A stretch of DNA of 64,000 bases from Cladorrhinum sp. PSN259 (GCA_033725935.1 MU867121.1:62001-126000), one strand, 5' to 3'. Counted from the first letter of the stretch, positions 22,542 through 37,951 are shown. Translations and numbers: made by a program. Notes: generated by a model from the sequence alone, not told the origin.

Positions 22542-25011
22542 TCAGGATGATCTTTGGTTGGGGAATGATAAGGAAGCGTTAAACCATCTGGCGGGGTGTT
22601 AGATGCATGGATTCGTTGCTATGATGTTCTTATTTGCTTTTGTATCTGCTCCGATCAGGTGGTTGTTCATGTTGATCAGAAATTGAGTCTCCCACGAGGG
22701 GTTACGATGCAATATCTCGAGGATCTTGGTCATGTGAGATAGAATTTGAAGGAGAGATTGCCATTACCTATTTAGCTAGCATCAATGTATATGCCTTCAG
22801 CATCCTCTCGGCACATGCTGTGTGAAGAGGTCTTTATATGGACTAAACAGCCCAGGAAAAATGGGAAAGGGGCAAGTAGCAGAACATCAGAGGGTTCAGA
22901 TAACTGCCCCTGAACAGCAGGTCAACAAAAGTTTATTCAAGTAGTCCTCAAATGTTTTGCCCCTCCCTCCATAAACAGGAGGATTATGCTACTATATCAC
23001 ACGGAAGTACTTGGAGGTCAATATAGTTGCCCTCCATGTCTGTGTCAGTGCTAAAAGAGACAGACAGCATGAGAGGCAGTAACGCGGCATCAACAGACTC
23101 AGAATGGCAATCTACACAATTGCAAAATCATTTGCTAATGAGTTTACTCATTTCCCAAACAGATCTGTCCACTTTCGAGCATTTAGTATGACTTGCGCAC
23201 AACGAATTATACCACTAGTATTGCGTGATAGACTCTAGAACTTTTGAGCACATAACTTGACACATGAAAATCGTTGTTTACTTCTTCGTTCCATCCCGTC
23301 TCTCAGTTCTAGGCCCTCCGATCCCGGTCAATATTATCTTCGTATACGGCTGGCTGGACTGGCCTCTGGCCTGCGCCGAGGACCTGGCCAGGGGAAAGAC
23401 GTGATGGCTCATCCCACCTGGGTCTATCCACACCACACCAACTGAGGAACCGACTGACTTACCTTACAAGGCGAGACAAAAACATGGATAGCGTTAGGTA
23501 TGTGTGGACCCTGAGTCAATACACCCACCTAGCACCCCTTTGTCTTTTATTTTTGTCTCACACTTTATTTCATTCTCTCTCACAGATTGAGCCTGATATT
23601 CATCACATCACATCTAAAGAAAAAGCGGCGGCGTTTGCGCTGCAACCCCAAACCGTGCCCTGTGACGCGTGCCTCACTTCCCATCACCCATTTCTGTTTC
23701 AGAACCCACCACATGATCGAAAACGAAAGCGGCGCAGACAGAACAAGACAACAGGAAAAAGGATGAACGGACGACCTGCCCGACCAGAATTACCGGCCCA
23801 TTCGACCCCCGCCGCCGCGTTGTAAGGCTGGATGATGCAAACATATGATACACTACTCGGAAAGGTACGAGGTTCCTGAAAGTGGTACTTTGTAGTAGAT
23901 CCTGAACTTGGCCACCGCAATTTTTGGTCAAGAATAGCACGGACTATTGGCCGGCTGGTTATATCACACCCCGAATTCACCACGAAACGAAAGATGAAAG
24001 GGGCCAGGTACAGTAGACCCGTTAATACAGAGCGAGCTGCCTGCACTTCAAAACGGTGGAAACACTGTAAATAGGGTAGAGGCGCGCCAGTGACGAAAGA
24101 GATGAAAAAGATCAGGAACTTGAAAACGGGACAATAAGCGCCGAACCCAGCCCTCCGGGACTTTTTTTGTTTTCCTTTTCTCTCCCCTACACTATTCCAA
24201 TTAGTCTTTTTTCGCATCTCACTCACTCACTCACTCACTCACCCACTCACACCACTACCGAACCCGCCTAGCGATTGTGTGTTGTCCTTTTTTGACAGAA
24301 TTAGGAATTTCCTTCCCCAAAACCAGTCACTCGGCCCACCCAACACCCTCCTCCACAAACCCTCCATTATCTCCCCCTCCTTGCCTAGAAAAGAATTAAA
24401 TACCCCAAAAGAGGAAATACAAACGAAAATTGAAAGTATCCGTTTACCGTAATGTCTCATCCTACCCAACATACATCCATCTTTTCCCCCCAAATAACCG
24501 TTCCCATTGTTCTTTTTTGTGTGTGTTTGAAGTAGTGTTGTAGTATGGTATGCATGTAGTACTTTCTTTATAATTCTGCATGTTTCACAAGAGACACCAC
24601 AAACATACCCAACACTCACCCACCCCCTTCGGACTTTCCCCTTCCCCTTCCCCTCCCCCCCCCTTAGTCTATGTACAGTACCTGATGTATTCTGCCCGGC
24701 GAGATCAAATTAATAAAAAAGGGATTTAAACCAAACAGCCCGTTTTGTATACCAAACATAACAAAAGAAGGAAAAAAAGAAAAGAAAACGGCGTAGTTGT
24801 AGGGATGATGGCGCAAAAAGAGGCGCGGTCAAACAAAAGCAAAGCCAAAAAAGCCAACGTCAGTAAAGTCAGTCATTTCAGTGGTGTGTGTGTGTGTCTG
24901 TCCCTCGTGACAAAAGCTCTACCATAGTAAGTTACTTTGCTTTGCGCCTCCCAGGTTTTCCGTCTCCTCCCCTTCCCCCACGCCGCCATGTACGGCATGG
25001 CACGGAGAAGA

Positions 25012-25044
25012 GGGAGGGGAGGGGAGGGGAGGGGAGGGGAGGGA
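25012..25044 (+). repeat. GGGGA pentamer array
   Basis: Consecutive GGGGA units, with degenerate GGGA ends, give at least five runs of four guanines within 33 bases, which is a potential G-quadruplex on the plus strand. Confidence 0.85.
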
Positions 25045-26287
25045 AGAGGCGCTTGAATCTTGATTTCCCTTCCCACCATTGCGGCATTGCCCCCCCGCTC
25101 ACTAAACTTGACCTCACGCCTTCTCCCCCTGCCACTCATTATCACGGTGTGTGTGTGTGTGTGTGCCTGTGTGCCGGTGCGCCTGTGTAACGACAAAACC
25201 AGTCAATGGGAAGCCTTGCCGGTTCGGTGGGTTGCTTAGTTCTCACCGACCCACCGACACCACCCCTTCACACACAACTGCTGCACAATCACAAGCACAT
25301 CACTTCATCCCCATCCCCATCCTTCCCGGTAGATGCAATCATGTGAGATATCTCAAGCCACAGAGGAAAAAAGCAAAACAACAACAAAATATGGCAGAAG
25401 GAATGCCCGCTTGTAAAAAAAAGTTCCTTTCTCTTCGTGATGAGATTTAACACACACGACAAAAAAAAATCCCGAAATAGTAAAAATAACAATTTGCTTG
25501 TCCCAGTTCCAGGAATAAAACAAAGAAACAAACACTTTCATCACATTACCTTGGAAGAGGTGCAGTCAGTATACGTCGAGATACTTGTACCTGAACCCCT
25601 CTCCACCAAACAAAAACGCCTTTCTTCATCTCGGGAGCGAAGGCGGGGTAAAAAAAAACAGCCACACAGCAGCCCATCTTCGATAGAAGGAAAGCACATG
25701 TGTGAGGAAAAGTCCCCGGTTGGTGGTCCTGTTCCCGGGCGCCCTCACCGCTTTCTTCTTCTTTCTTCTTTCTTCAACGAACGACAAAAAAAGCGATGGC
25801 ATCATCGCGATTACTCCTTCCGCAGCACGCACGCTCTGACCTTGAACCGCGAGGCTGAAGCGCAATAGTGGTAGACTAAAATCATGGGCATTGAAGTACC
25901 TCCCGGGGGGTGACGATGTTGTGTTGACGAAAACTAAACCCCCCCCTGTTCAACCAAGAAACTTACCCCTTCCCCCCTTCCCTCCCCCGCCTCTCTTTTC
26001 GCCATCGGCTCTCTTCCCCCTCCCCCACGTTTTTCCCCCTTGGTCCCCCCCCTTGTCATTACGTGTGCGCGCGGCCGCGGAACACGCAAAGAAAAGCCCG
26101 GTGATAATAAACTTATCACCAACAAACAAAACAAAAAAAGAAAATCATGGGATAAGAACTATTGTCCCTTACCCGCAGTCTAGTGTAGACACCGACACCA
26201 GGTCTCGCTCGCTTCTTCCCGAAATCATGCTCGCCGAGGCGGAGAAAATAAATGCGATACCGGCAGACAGATAATCGGCGCTGCTGT

Positions 26288-26290
<3 letters not shown>

Positions 26291-26318
<28 letters not shown>
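26291..26318. repeat. (GT)14 microsatellite
   Basis: A perfect GT dinucleotide tract is visible directly. It lies in non-coding DNA. Confidence 0.95.
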
Positions 26319-29300
26319 CTGCATTCCGAAGCGAAATGCAGACGCCGCCCACCACAGGCGCTTCACATGCGACCCTATCAAGGTTGACGTACTTGTTGTA
26401 GCAATGTACATAATACACGCGCATGCGCGCAAGCTGGCCAGCCGGGTACCCCCCGACTCCCCGGGATGGCTTTCGCCTATCCAACCACTGCCGGATAAAT
26501 CGATAGTAGTGACATGGTGCTTGGTCCCTCTTTGAGCGTTCCAGCCCTGTGAAAGGGCTGTCAGCTGTCCAAACCAAACCTTCGCCGTGCCCTAAAGACT
26601 TTATCCGGGGGCATTTAGCCAACGCGGAGAAGTAAGGAAGCTCAGCCTGTCAATTCTATCCTTGGGTGCAGTGTGAGGCGGTCAGAACCCTGAAATATAT
26701 AGAGTGTCTAGAGCTAGCTATAGACAGGCATCATCTTTTGAAGCCTTTGGTTAACCTGGTTCAGATGTGTTTGATTAGGTAGGAGTTTAATCCCCCTATC
26801 ACGTTCGGCAGTCTCGGGTCTGTAGAAGTAAGTCCCAACTAAACGGACGGACTGGGTACGTACATAGAAAGGTACCGAGAGAATAAAATAATAAACACAC
26901 GATAAATAAAATGATTTAAAACAAGAGTCAATATTGCCAACCTGCTATAATAAACGATCCCAGGAGAATATCAAGCAATGTAGCCGAAGTGCTGGGTCAT
27001 GTCCATCAGCACCGGACACACACACACACCCCCAACCTCCTTCTTCTTGCGTCGTCCTTTAGGGATATCATGAGGCAAATAATAAAGGGGATCTACCTCA
27101 TCTACTTCTTCAACTCCAAAACATGATTCGCCAGATCGTGAAATCCGCGTCAACTGATTGGTTCGAATATTTCCTCCCAGTTCCAGCAAGGGTGCGGCAG
27201 AGAACTTTGGCCCGAGTTCGCCTCCTTTTCGCTGGAATTGTCCCCGACCGAACCTTGCTCTGTATCACTCGAGCAACACAAAGTAACCAATTGGTGGTCC
27301 AAGGTTGTGCTGACGAGGTAATTGGTCTGACCACCACCCGTCAAAACGCAAACTCACAAATCACATCCGATTGATCGTAGCTCACTCAGAAAAGGAACGG
27401 ACCGACGCCACTAGACTGGTTCTGGTCCCCAGGCTGCCATTCGACCTCCTAGCTTCCCCGAGGGAAACCACCACCCTTTGTGTAGGGTGAGACATGGTAG
27501 CCCTAAAAGAAGCAAGTAATTGAGTGCTGTGATTAGCAATAATCTATTTGGTCCTTCATGACAAGTCATCTGCCTCTATATTGTACAAGTAGCATATATG
27601 CTGCGATGGCACCGGGCCCTTGTAGTATAGGTAAGGTATGTGTCGGTGAGCGGGAGCACCTGAGATAACAAAAGAGGGATGCACAACGTGAAGCCACCAT
27701 GACCGGCGATAGGGGGTAGGGTCGTCGATGGTTGAAGTGACAGCATGCCGAGTGGCGCACAGGAACTAGGAGATGACCTGGTGGAAATGATTGTCTTCTT
27801 ACACCCGGCCCCACGCGGGTAGTTGGTGAGGTGAGAAAAGTGGCATGTGCTAGACGGCACAGTTCGGACAGTCCAGTGGCGAGCCAAAGGAGGAGCACTA
27901 CGGAGTTTGGAAGTGACATCTTCACTAAACCAACATTTTCACCTTGAATGGATATTGAATTGAAGAATGTAATATAACAATGTCGTACCAATCGTGCAGG
28001 ACTGGGCTTCGTGATTCCCCAGAGAAGCGAAATACTTTCCTGTGCGTGGCATGGACCGTTCAAGTTGTGATACCGAGATCGAGAGCCATGTTCTGTGGCA
28101 CATCTATCCAAAGAGCAGGTAATGGTGTATGAGAAGTCTTATTTGTCAGGGGCAACAGGGCGAGTCGGAGTCACAGTGAGTTGGACCCAGTTTTCTGGCA
28201 AGTCTAGACGATGGTTGCGATCTAGGCAGTAACCGCTGTCTCGGCTCTGGCCAGATTCAAGAAGGAATGTTCCCTGAACGTTTCGAGACAAATGCGCCCA
28301 TCCAAGAGGACAAACGTCCATCCACATGACCCTCACGGCATCAGCAATGGCGGTGGCGCGCAACCACGCATCTCCCCACCTTACTGAGGGAGATTCGGCG
28401 AAGATTGACTGAGATCGCCGTACTCAATGAGTAATCCGTGATACCAGCATGAAATTGTCCATGGCGCCGAGTTCAAGACGGTGGTCGCACCTGCTCCTCG
28501 GACTCGAAACCGGTGTAAAGTTGAAAGTCAGATGGCGAGGCCAATGTCGTATACGTTCAGCTCGAACCACCATTGATGTAACCAACTAGCCTATCATAAA
28601 AGGGGCAAAACAACAGCTGAGTGTGGGACATCCAAATGCCGGGTCCGACAGAGAGATGGAGTTGCCAACTCGGGAATCAGATATATCACCGTGATATGTC
28701 TCCGGCGGGAGCGAGGGTCTTGGTAGTCGGAATTTGATTGATGGGATTCTAAGGGATCTTGGTAGTGGTGTTGTTGCGCCGCATTGGAACGATTCTATGC
28801 TTTGCCGTTGGTACGATGACGGCCAAATCGGCACGGGAAGCCATCCAACGGACCCGAAGTTGAGATGACTTGCAGCCGAACAAGCCTATCCTATCATGAG
28901 TTGAGGACACCACCACGATGGCAAGTTCCGTTGGAACACCCCAGCTGAGGTCGGCTTGATCGGAGACGAGTCGTTCAAGGTCTCGCTGCCTGCGTTAAAC
29001 GTTACAAGACAGGAAAGCAGGCAACTCAGCTTCGGTCCCTAGACTTCGTGTCCGAGTTACTCGTGGCGTTGTCGATATTTCTAGGGGGCTGACCACCACC
29101 GTCCTTTGGCTGAGCCGTATGAGGTACACAAACCATTAGGAGCGGTGAATCACATTGTGCAAGAGTTCCAAGTAGCAGTGACAGCAACAGCGCGGGTAGA
29201 ATAAGATGAATAATTGCAAATGATACTTGAGATGAAGAGAGAAAGAAAAAAAGGGATAAAATAGAGATAAATTCAACGTGTTGTTTATTTATTTCTTTAT

Positions 29301-32300
29301 TATTATTTCTCGAGGGAAAAAAAATGTGATTTAGACATGACGGACGTCCTTGGAAGATATCGTGAAGTCCCGTCAGGATGGGGTATCTCGTTCCGTCTTG
29401 GTGTCCCGAGGAAGAGCCTGTAACGGAGGAAGTGGATTAGTGTGTCTTTTGGTTGAATTGCGTGTCCCTTGGCTTTGGCATTCAACGCTTTGCAACCATG
29501 GCATTTAGAGAATTTCAACCTGGAAGGCAAGTATCTGAAATCAGTCAAAAAGACGGGAGGTGAAGTCGGGACGGGAGTGCTGTGTTAGTGGCCGGTGGCC
29601 CCCCACTTTTTCCCATTATGGGGAAGGCTCCTTCCCCAGTACCCCAGCTTTTCTCTTTTCCCTCCCGTCGCAACCTGGAACGCAATGAAGTAGCAAATAC
29701 TTTCCTAAATGCACCACTTTACCAAAGGCAATCGGCCCGCGACGACGACTATATCATTCTTTCCATTTTATCCATTCTCGTCACCGACCGAAACCAACCA
29801 GAAAGTCCCGTGCTTCCGGTTCAATATCGAAACCATGTGGGACTCCACTGTCTCTTCCGTGACGACGACCATGGGAATGGCCCGGAGCATCGTTGCTCTA
29901 TCTTTCCAATCCTCCGGAGTACCCGAGTTCGTAGACACTATGGTTCCTACCGTCAGCAATTGATGGATGACTCCCGTCATCCGGGGAAGCGAGGGACTTG
30001 CCGCCGCTGCTGACGCACACTGTCTATCTTCGCATAAGCTGTGCACACTGCCATGGTCAGACGAGGCACACAAACATCAAGACGTGATTACCATTACCAT
30101 ATCGTCCAACACAAATCTGCAGTTAAACGAAGGTATAGGGTGAGACACCATTGATTGATGACCACAAACCCAATTCTAGAGTCTCTCTCCCCCTTTGCCT
30201 CAAAGCGCTCTCATCCGGAACGCGGGTCAACGCAGATCCCAGACATAACCAGCAAAACAGAAAGAGTCACTTGACACTCATAACCCAGCCCCTCTTGAGA
30301 CGCTTTCGGCTTCTTGCTCATTTATCTGCCGTTTAAGCAACCATCAGTCATCCAGAGCACAGCGTACTCGCAGTCATCTCCCGCAACTCACTGCCGCCTT
30401 CAGGATTTTTTTTTTGCAGTACACATGACCTAGCTCTTCATATCCTCGGGCGCGGCATCCGGCAATGCGCATTAGATGTTCCGCTTGTACGGTAGATAGG
30501 GGTCAGGGGTCCATCCACAACAAACAAGCTCGAACAAGCCAGCCAGCCGACCACCCGTTCCGTCCGTAACCTCTTATAGCCCCCGCGCCCCCGTCATGTG
30601 CTGCAATGTGATGTTGTTTGTCTGGTGCCGGGAAAATCCAAAATCTGGGGTAAATAAAATAACTGGGAAATAAAAAAAGGGCCAAAAATACAAACGAGAG
30701 TAACGGTTACAGTCGGTCACGGCTAAGGACAGAAAGAGTTGTGCCGTATGGCTGCTGAAGGTACTGAGTGATGATGATGATCATTGTCGTCTATCATTTT
30801 GGCGGATCAAAGAAGAGAGAGAGAGAAAAAAACTCGCAACAAGTGATCAATTTGACAACTCACCGCTCACACGCACACACCATACACTTGAATCCTTAGG
30901 CGGCACGGCGCTACCGGTTAGTTGAAGAATGAGGTGAAATGTCTCACTTACACACCCTCAACCGCCTGCCCACACTACTTCCTTTGCCAACTCACCAAAA
31001 CTAACCCACACTTTCCCATCACTCGGTTCCTTATCCAAGCGAGGACCCTGACTTGGTTGAACCCTGAAAATCGTCTAGAGGGAAACGAGAAAAGGACAGG
31101 TCATGAGGGGAAGGATGTTCTGCTAACCGCTTTCTAAAAGAAGAAAGAAAAAAATATCATCTTCGGGACACCCGAAAATAGTGTAGATCTCGGTCATTCC
31201 CCCATCTACGTATTGTCTATTAAGAGAAAAAAAAAAACGGAGTTACGGACAATTAAGGCCAAGGAAAACTGAGTGAGACATCCTCCCCTCTCAGTCACGG
31301 ATATAGAAACAAATGATGCATATATTTTGGGAAAAGCGTGATGAATTGTGATGAAGCCTCAATACCCTATTGAAACCGTGAGACATAAGGTACGGCCAAC
31401 GAACGTCGCCGATGATGATGATGATGATCAAACTAAAATGCAGTATATGCAGTCCTCAGTCTTCCCTCGTGACATTTTTTGGGGGGTTTCATACCGCATC
31501 ATCACAGATCCAAGACATATATTTTTTATTTACATTTTATTAAAAAAAAATAAAAAATTAATGGCAAACGGCCACCCACCCAACCCAGAACAGGGCGTTT
31601 TTTTTTATTTTAGCTGAACCTTTTTTTAATATTTTTATTTATGTATGCGGTGGCTGAATAACTCCGTATCATGATCCTACTGTAACTCTCAAAGGAGGCA
31701 ACCAAAACCCATATTTCTCTGTCTCTGTCTTCAGCCCCAAGGAGAGGACATTGAGTCTAATCTGATTGGACCCATTATAAATTAAAAATCCAGATTCAGT
31801 TCAGCCTCGATTTGTGTTACTGGTTTTACACAACCTCCAGGGTTTATTACACCATGTTTTGTTGTCCCCGTGATCTATCTGATCTCAGTTTCAAAAACCG
31901 TTTTGTATGGTTGCCCTTGCTTTCTTTTTTCTCTCTCCAAAGATTAACTTGAAATTCCAAATGCACATTTATATATATATTGCAAGGAACGATAATCCGG
32001 GGTTCCGAAGTCGTAATCTATTGTCTCCTCAAACGGGGAACAGAGAAAACAACCCCGCGGGGGGTGGGTGGGAGAATGTTACGGTTACGATGCTATGGAG
32101 TAACAGAGAGAGAGTTTAAGGTATTCTTGCCAAGCAGAACACATCTCTGGTTCCTGTGTAGGGTAGTAATACTGCTGGAAAAAAAGAACCCTACGGATCA
32201 TTAGGAGGGGGGGCCTCCCTGGAAGATGGTGCAAAAGGAGGCTGAACGCGAGAAGAGTAAGAAAGTGGTCACGCAGACACGAACAACGACAAGGTTTCAC

Positions 32301-35300
32301 GATACCGTACGTACGTAGAACTCCGACTGTCCGTTTTCTTCTCTTAGCCAGTAGAGGTTTAATAAAAATAAAATAAAAAAACAGATAAAATCAAATTTTT
32401 ATTTGTTTACACCTTGCTCTTTTTCAGTTTCTGCTCAGGTGATCTTGTATCCACCATCTTTGAACAGCCTCAAAAAAGGAACCCCCATATCTCTCTCTAG
32501 GGGTTCCATGTTCTCCATCCCAGGCACCTCTGGCACGCTCACAAGCATTTCCAGAGTGGAGTACACTAATGTATGAAGGGAAAACAGAGAGATACTTTAG
32601 TGTACGCTGCCTGACAATTCATCTTGTGCTGGGTACATAGTTCATCCCCGTGTTCAATATCACGTTGATGAGGCTTTGTTGAACAAGCAATTGAGTTTTT
32701 TTCTCTCAACTCACGTGGGCAACTTTTAACTCCTCTTCAATAACAACAGGGTCTGCCCGGCTGGTTGTATGTAAGAAACAGATCAGGGGAAAGAAGAAGC
32801 GCCGGGTCAAAAGACATGCGCCACACACTCCCTGACTGCTCCAGGTGGTATGTAGTCCTCGGTTTAGGTCGGGTCTGAGGGATACAATGCGTAGGCCACC
32901 AATTTTTGTTGAGAGTTAGTTTCTTTCTCCCGTGATGAAATGTCAGAATGATCAATTTGTAAAACATAAAGCGAAAACCAATCATGTAACAATCTTAAAC
33001 TAGTAGGCCTCGTGGGGGTGCTACTGCTGCTGCTGCTGCTCGTTCGAAGCCAATGCAATGCATGAAAAGAAAAACTCTGAAGTCGGGGTTGACAACAACT
33101 CAGAGCGGGGTAAAACAACGCACGGCGCACGCAACGCGGGGTCGGTTTGCAAACCCAAAAGCGGCAGGCGAGCGTGGCGGGCGGTGAACCGGTGACTTCG
33201 GGGCCGTGTCCTGGGTATCTACTCCATGTGTAGAAGGCAACCAATGCCGAACAATGCCTTTCAAACTGGTGGGGACCCTGAGATGGTCACAAGGCTGATG
33301 ATGATGAGGGCATTGAGAAGATGCCTGATGGAGAAGGCTCCTCAGTTGTGTCCGCAGGGAAAGACCCCTCACATTTTAAAAAGCTTTTGTCACATGAAGA
33401 AGTGGATTTTCTGGGACGACGTGGCTTGGGTAAGTTTGAAGAAGATAGCCAAAGAAATGTGGGATCTGATGAGGTTAGCAAGCGGAGTCGTGAAGGAAAG
33501 GCTTTCAGGTCTGTTTTGAGACTTGAGGTCTTGATTCTTGGTTGGAAACGCCTCTATCAAAGTCTGTATGCAGGCTGTGAAATGACGAACATCAAAGAGT
33601 CGATCGAGGCAAAAACTAATAATGCATACCCGCGGGGACGCAACATCCCTGCAGAGAGAACATAAACAATAACAATAACAACAACACCAACAACAACCCC
33701 TATTTTCTCTTGTGATTCGTGACCTGTTCATGTGACGTGGCCGATGGAGTCCAGACGTGGAGTTTTCTTTCAATTTGGATCAGATGAAAAAATAACGAGC
33801 AGAAACGCCACACTATCCCCATCGATGTTCCACCCGAACTGAACCCTGCATCAGCCACGATATCTCAGATCCTCGTCCCTGAGCCCAAACCTCCTCCGGG
33901 GCAAACACGCACGTGGGTTTGTTGACTTTGATATTGTGGATCGCAGCAGTTTCCCCGGAGAATGCGAGAAAGGGCTGCCTCTCTGCTGATAAATCAATCC
34001 ATTCATTCCGTAACTGCCCAGCTTCGAATTCGATGTTCAACCGAGACAGGTCTCCGTGTTCGCAGGGGAAAAAAAAATTAAGACTCCACCGCAGCCTGAG
34101 CCATTTTCCCTCGCTATCATCGGTTTTCAGGAAATGACCGAAAAAAAAGAAAGGAACGAAAAAGCAAACGAAACGGGCTGCGGCCCAACCGGAGAATTTT
34201 TTCCTATTGGGCAGGGCATAAAAAATCAAGAAGGCTGACAAAACAACACAATATCTCTGGATGGATCTGTTGTCGGCCGTAACATCAAAAAAAAATTCTT
34301 GTTAGCGGTACGGAGACAACATGGAACTCCAGACACTAGGCAGTCGGGCCGTAGTCAGGGGACCCAGAAAACGTTTTTTGCGCTCTCCGAACAACGCAAC
34401 AAGGAAAATAATGGACCGAGGAGAAATACCACTCCGTATATCACCCCGGCGGCATGGATTTAAATTTCGAAATAATAATAAAAGGGGGGCCGCGGCGACG
34501 ATGATGACGACGATGAACGGATGACGAACAAGGTACGGTTCGGCTCCACATTGGTGTTGTTCTGGAAAGAGACATATTAAACCATTCTCTAACAAGAAGC
34601 CACGTGCCGGTTAAATGGGTTTAGCATCCGTGGTTATGGGATGGATGGTCGACCGTTTAAATTGACAGCTGCGATGCGAGGCTGGATGGTTATCAAAATA
34701 GCCGTCGGCACGGTACTGCGATGCATACGAAATGAAGCTAACTGCCGGATGATTTTACGTTTGTCTTTTCAACAATAAAGAAAAGGATTATTTTGGTCTT
34801 GATGAACGCTGAATCGCGCATGGTAGTAACCGATGCCTCGCAAATACTCACGATGTGGAGCCCTTGTATTTTTTATTTTAACAAAAAAAAAAAAAACTGG
34901 GGTTTAATGCACTCCCCCAGTTCGGAACCAAACGAAAACTTGCGCTCAGAGCATTCTTGAAGCGGACTCGCGGCACTTCATATGACGAGCATTAAAGATT
35001 CCTTCTCATAATGAAATTAGGTCGTAAGATCTTGTCATTGATGGATTTCAAAATCCTTTTTATCGGATTCGCTTAAACGGACATAGCGGAAACTACCACC
35101 CCATTCATCGACTGGACTCTTCTTGGTGATCGGGTTGAAGGACCGAAAAGACGTTTTGGCAGTCCGGTCTTGGCTGCGCTTGCATCGGAGAATGCGACGA
35201 CGTTTTCCCAGGGCCCCGGTACCTTTAACCCTCGGACGCGGCGTCTCTGATACCGTGATATTTTTGAGGATCAACAGAAGGAAAGGTGTCACCGGTGAGC

Positions 35301-35977
35301 TTTACCTAGCGTAATAGTGCATGCAGTCAATGCAGCCGACGTTCTCGACCTTCGTCTCAGCTGGAGGCTCCGCGAATGATCAGCATTATTAGCGGCCGAA
35401 TTGTGCTTATTAGTGGATCGAACGTTTATCAATGTTTCAACGGCTTTTTTATTTTTTATTTTTGATCTTCCTTGGCTGCACCATACATACTGTACATGCA
35501 AAAGTCACCACACCCAGTTCCAGGTTTGTCTAGGCTTGCATATGATCGCCAAAAGGCCGTTGGCAGATGTATGTCTCACCACAGATGCACTCTTCCCCTC
35601 TCTCCCTGTTTGGATTTCTCTACTTTTTACTCACCTTAGGTAAAGTGGGGAACTCCACAGATCTCGCTAATCTCGATTGGCTGCAGCCCCCGAGATTGTG
35701 CGGAGGAGACGGACGACACTGCAACGACATTTGACACCCCGCACTGTGAGCGATGTCTGAACTCCGCGATGTCTTACGTTTCATTCCCGTGCGTATCAAA
35801 GCCTTTTTCCTCGTAAACTTATCGGCCCGGAGACTGAGATGGGGAAGCACAGCCTTTGTGCCTCTCTCTCCTGATATCAAGTAAAGGTACATAGCAACCG
35901 CTAAGCGGACGATCAGGCAAAAAGTTTGCGTAATCCCCATTAGGTTCCCCGAAAAATGTAATCTCCACACAGAACTT

Positions 35978-35996
35978 GGGGGGGGGGGGGGGGGGG
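35978..35996. repeat. 19-base G homopolymer
   Basis: An uninterrupted run of guanines in non-coding DNA. Runs this long are often miscounted by sequencing. Confidence 0.9.
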
Positions 35997-37842
35997 TTCG
36001 ATTTGCGCTTTGCCATATCCTTATCATGTGTTACAACTTTACAAGGCCGAACCCGATGCTGATACCCGACAAGGCGGGAAGGGATGGGGGAGGGAGAGGG
36101 AGGGAGGAACTTTGACGGGTACGCAAATATTGGGGAAAAATTACAAACTCCCATCCACTCACACTTCATTCTGGCCCATAAAAGTGTTATCATGTCATAC
36201 CCAACTACCCGGTAACTGGCATTAGATAGCCTTTTCTCCATTCAGCAAGATGCATCAATTTTCTGTCGACAATCAGTTCGGTTGGCTGCATGTCTCACCC
36301 CTGCGCTTCATGCAGCCGCACTGGCACACGCTCTTTTACTTTCTTTTTTCTTTACTACTGTTGCGGGGGGCTTCAACAGCCTTGCAACGAGAAGAGACAT
36401 GATAAAGAGTGCCAGGTTTGCGGCAACCAAGTTTGAGGGAGAGGCCCTTTTTTTCCCCTTGAGTCGAGATCGGACCTGTCTGAACGGACGTCCCTTGTTT
36501 CGATTCATCATCAGAAAAAAAAAGGTAGTTTAGAGCATAGGTGACGTACCGAATCTTTCGCTGCGTCCGGAATTTAGAAAAGACGGTGAAACGGAAATAA
36601 GAATCGTTCTAATCTCCTTTGCATGCGTTGGATTGGAAAAAAACAACAAGCATGTTATCACTGATGACCGGACAATTGATGACGGGCAGGGTAATGTATG
36701 TGGTGTAACCGTGGCTTCTGCATTTCATTCCTCCCGTTTGGGATTTCCCTATCTTCCAGGTGATCAATATCATGAAGTCAGCGGCGTCTTATATTTGTTA
36801 AAAAAAAAGAAAAGAAGAAAAAAAAACCATAAAATATATTGCAAGATTTTTTACATGTTTCTGGTCACAAGCCAATCGAAAGTACTGTAAGTGATATCCA
36901 AAGCAAGTAGTGGAGGTGACAAACCCACATACTGTACCGACAATTCGGGACGATGCAACCACACACACACAATACAGATATTATCTGAACCAGCCTCTCG
37001 GCACGGAGGTGGATTTCTTGGAATTCTTGGTTTTTTCCCTTCTATTTCTTCCCCCCCTTTTTTTTTAATGTACTGCAAAACCAAACATTACAACTCTGAC
37101 TGCATCATCGCATCAGATAAGGATGCCGGTATGACATGTCAATTTTCGGTATCACATCTCGCATTTCTCACTTCAGGTGAAAAGCCCAGACCCGCCCACC
37201 CCCTGGGGGGGGGGGGGGGTGGCAGCCAATCGGGGATAATGCACCCCGGTCTTCTGGGTTTTATACTACGGACAGGGTAAGCGAGCGCGGGGTTGAAAAT
37301 TTGTCGCCTGTGAGACCTCTCCCTCTCTCTCTCTCTAGTATACTGGGTATTTCCCATATGACATTGGTTAACTTTGCTAATTTGCTGCGTGTGTGTTTGC
37401 GCAGACGCTTCGGTCGGACGGACAGATGCCCCCCTCCCCCTAGGAAGATCCCGCGATTTCAGGGGCGCCATCACACACACACACACATTTTTGTGACTGC
37501 AATGCTTTCGCTCAGACTGGAATTGATGTGTTTTCTTTATCTTTTTATTTTTATTTTTGGTTTCTTCTAGGGAAAGCATATATATGCTGCATATCAAACG
37601 GAAACAGAAAGTCGAAACCGCAGAAAATCCGACAAGCAGATGATAAGAAAACGACAAACGACGTTTCTGATAATGATGCGATCTCACTAAGAAAAGGGTT
37701 CATATTTAGTGTACATATATACCCCCTGAATAACAAGTTCAAACCAGGGTTTGTTCTAAACGACGATCCTGTTCACGTGTCAAACTCAATTGGCACACAC
37801 ACTCTCTCTCTCACACACACACACGGACACACGGACGGGCCA

Positions 37843-37865
37843 GGGGGGGGGGGGGGGGGGGGGGG
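37843..37865. repeat. 23-base G homopolymer next to the assembly gap
   Basis: A run of 23 guanines follows CT and CA repeats and precedes A-rich runs. It ends 86 bases before the N gap, so the local assembly is unreliable. Confidence 0.9.
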
Positions 37866-37951
37866 ACCGGGGCGATAAAAAAAAACAATAAAAAAAAAAA
37901 AAAAAACCAACTCGCCACCACATATAACAAGGCGCATTGGTTCTCGAGAAA

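Noticed and set aside
23699..24226. 175-codon minus-strand frame with hydrophobic segments
   Set aside because: It has no family resemblance and overlaps simple repeats at its right end.
27566..28363. Minus-strand frames with a WMDVC segment, considered as a HET-domain relic
   Set aside because: Only a few residues fit the HET consensus and the following blocks are absent.
37139..37687. 182-codon minus-strand frame near the assembly gap
   Set aside because: It is largely made of translated microsatellites and homopolymers.
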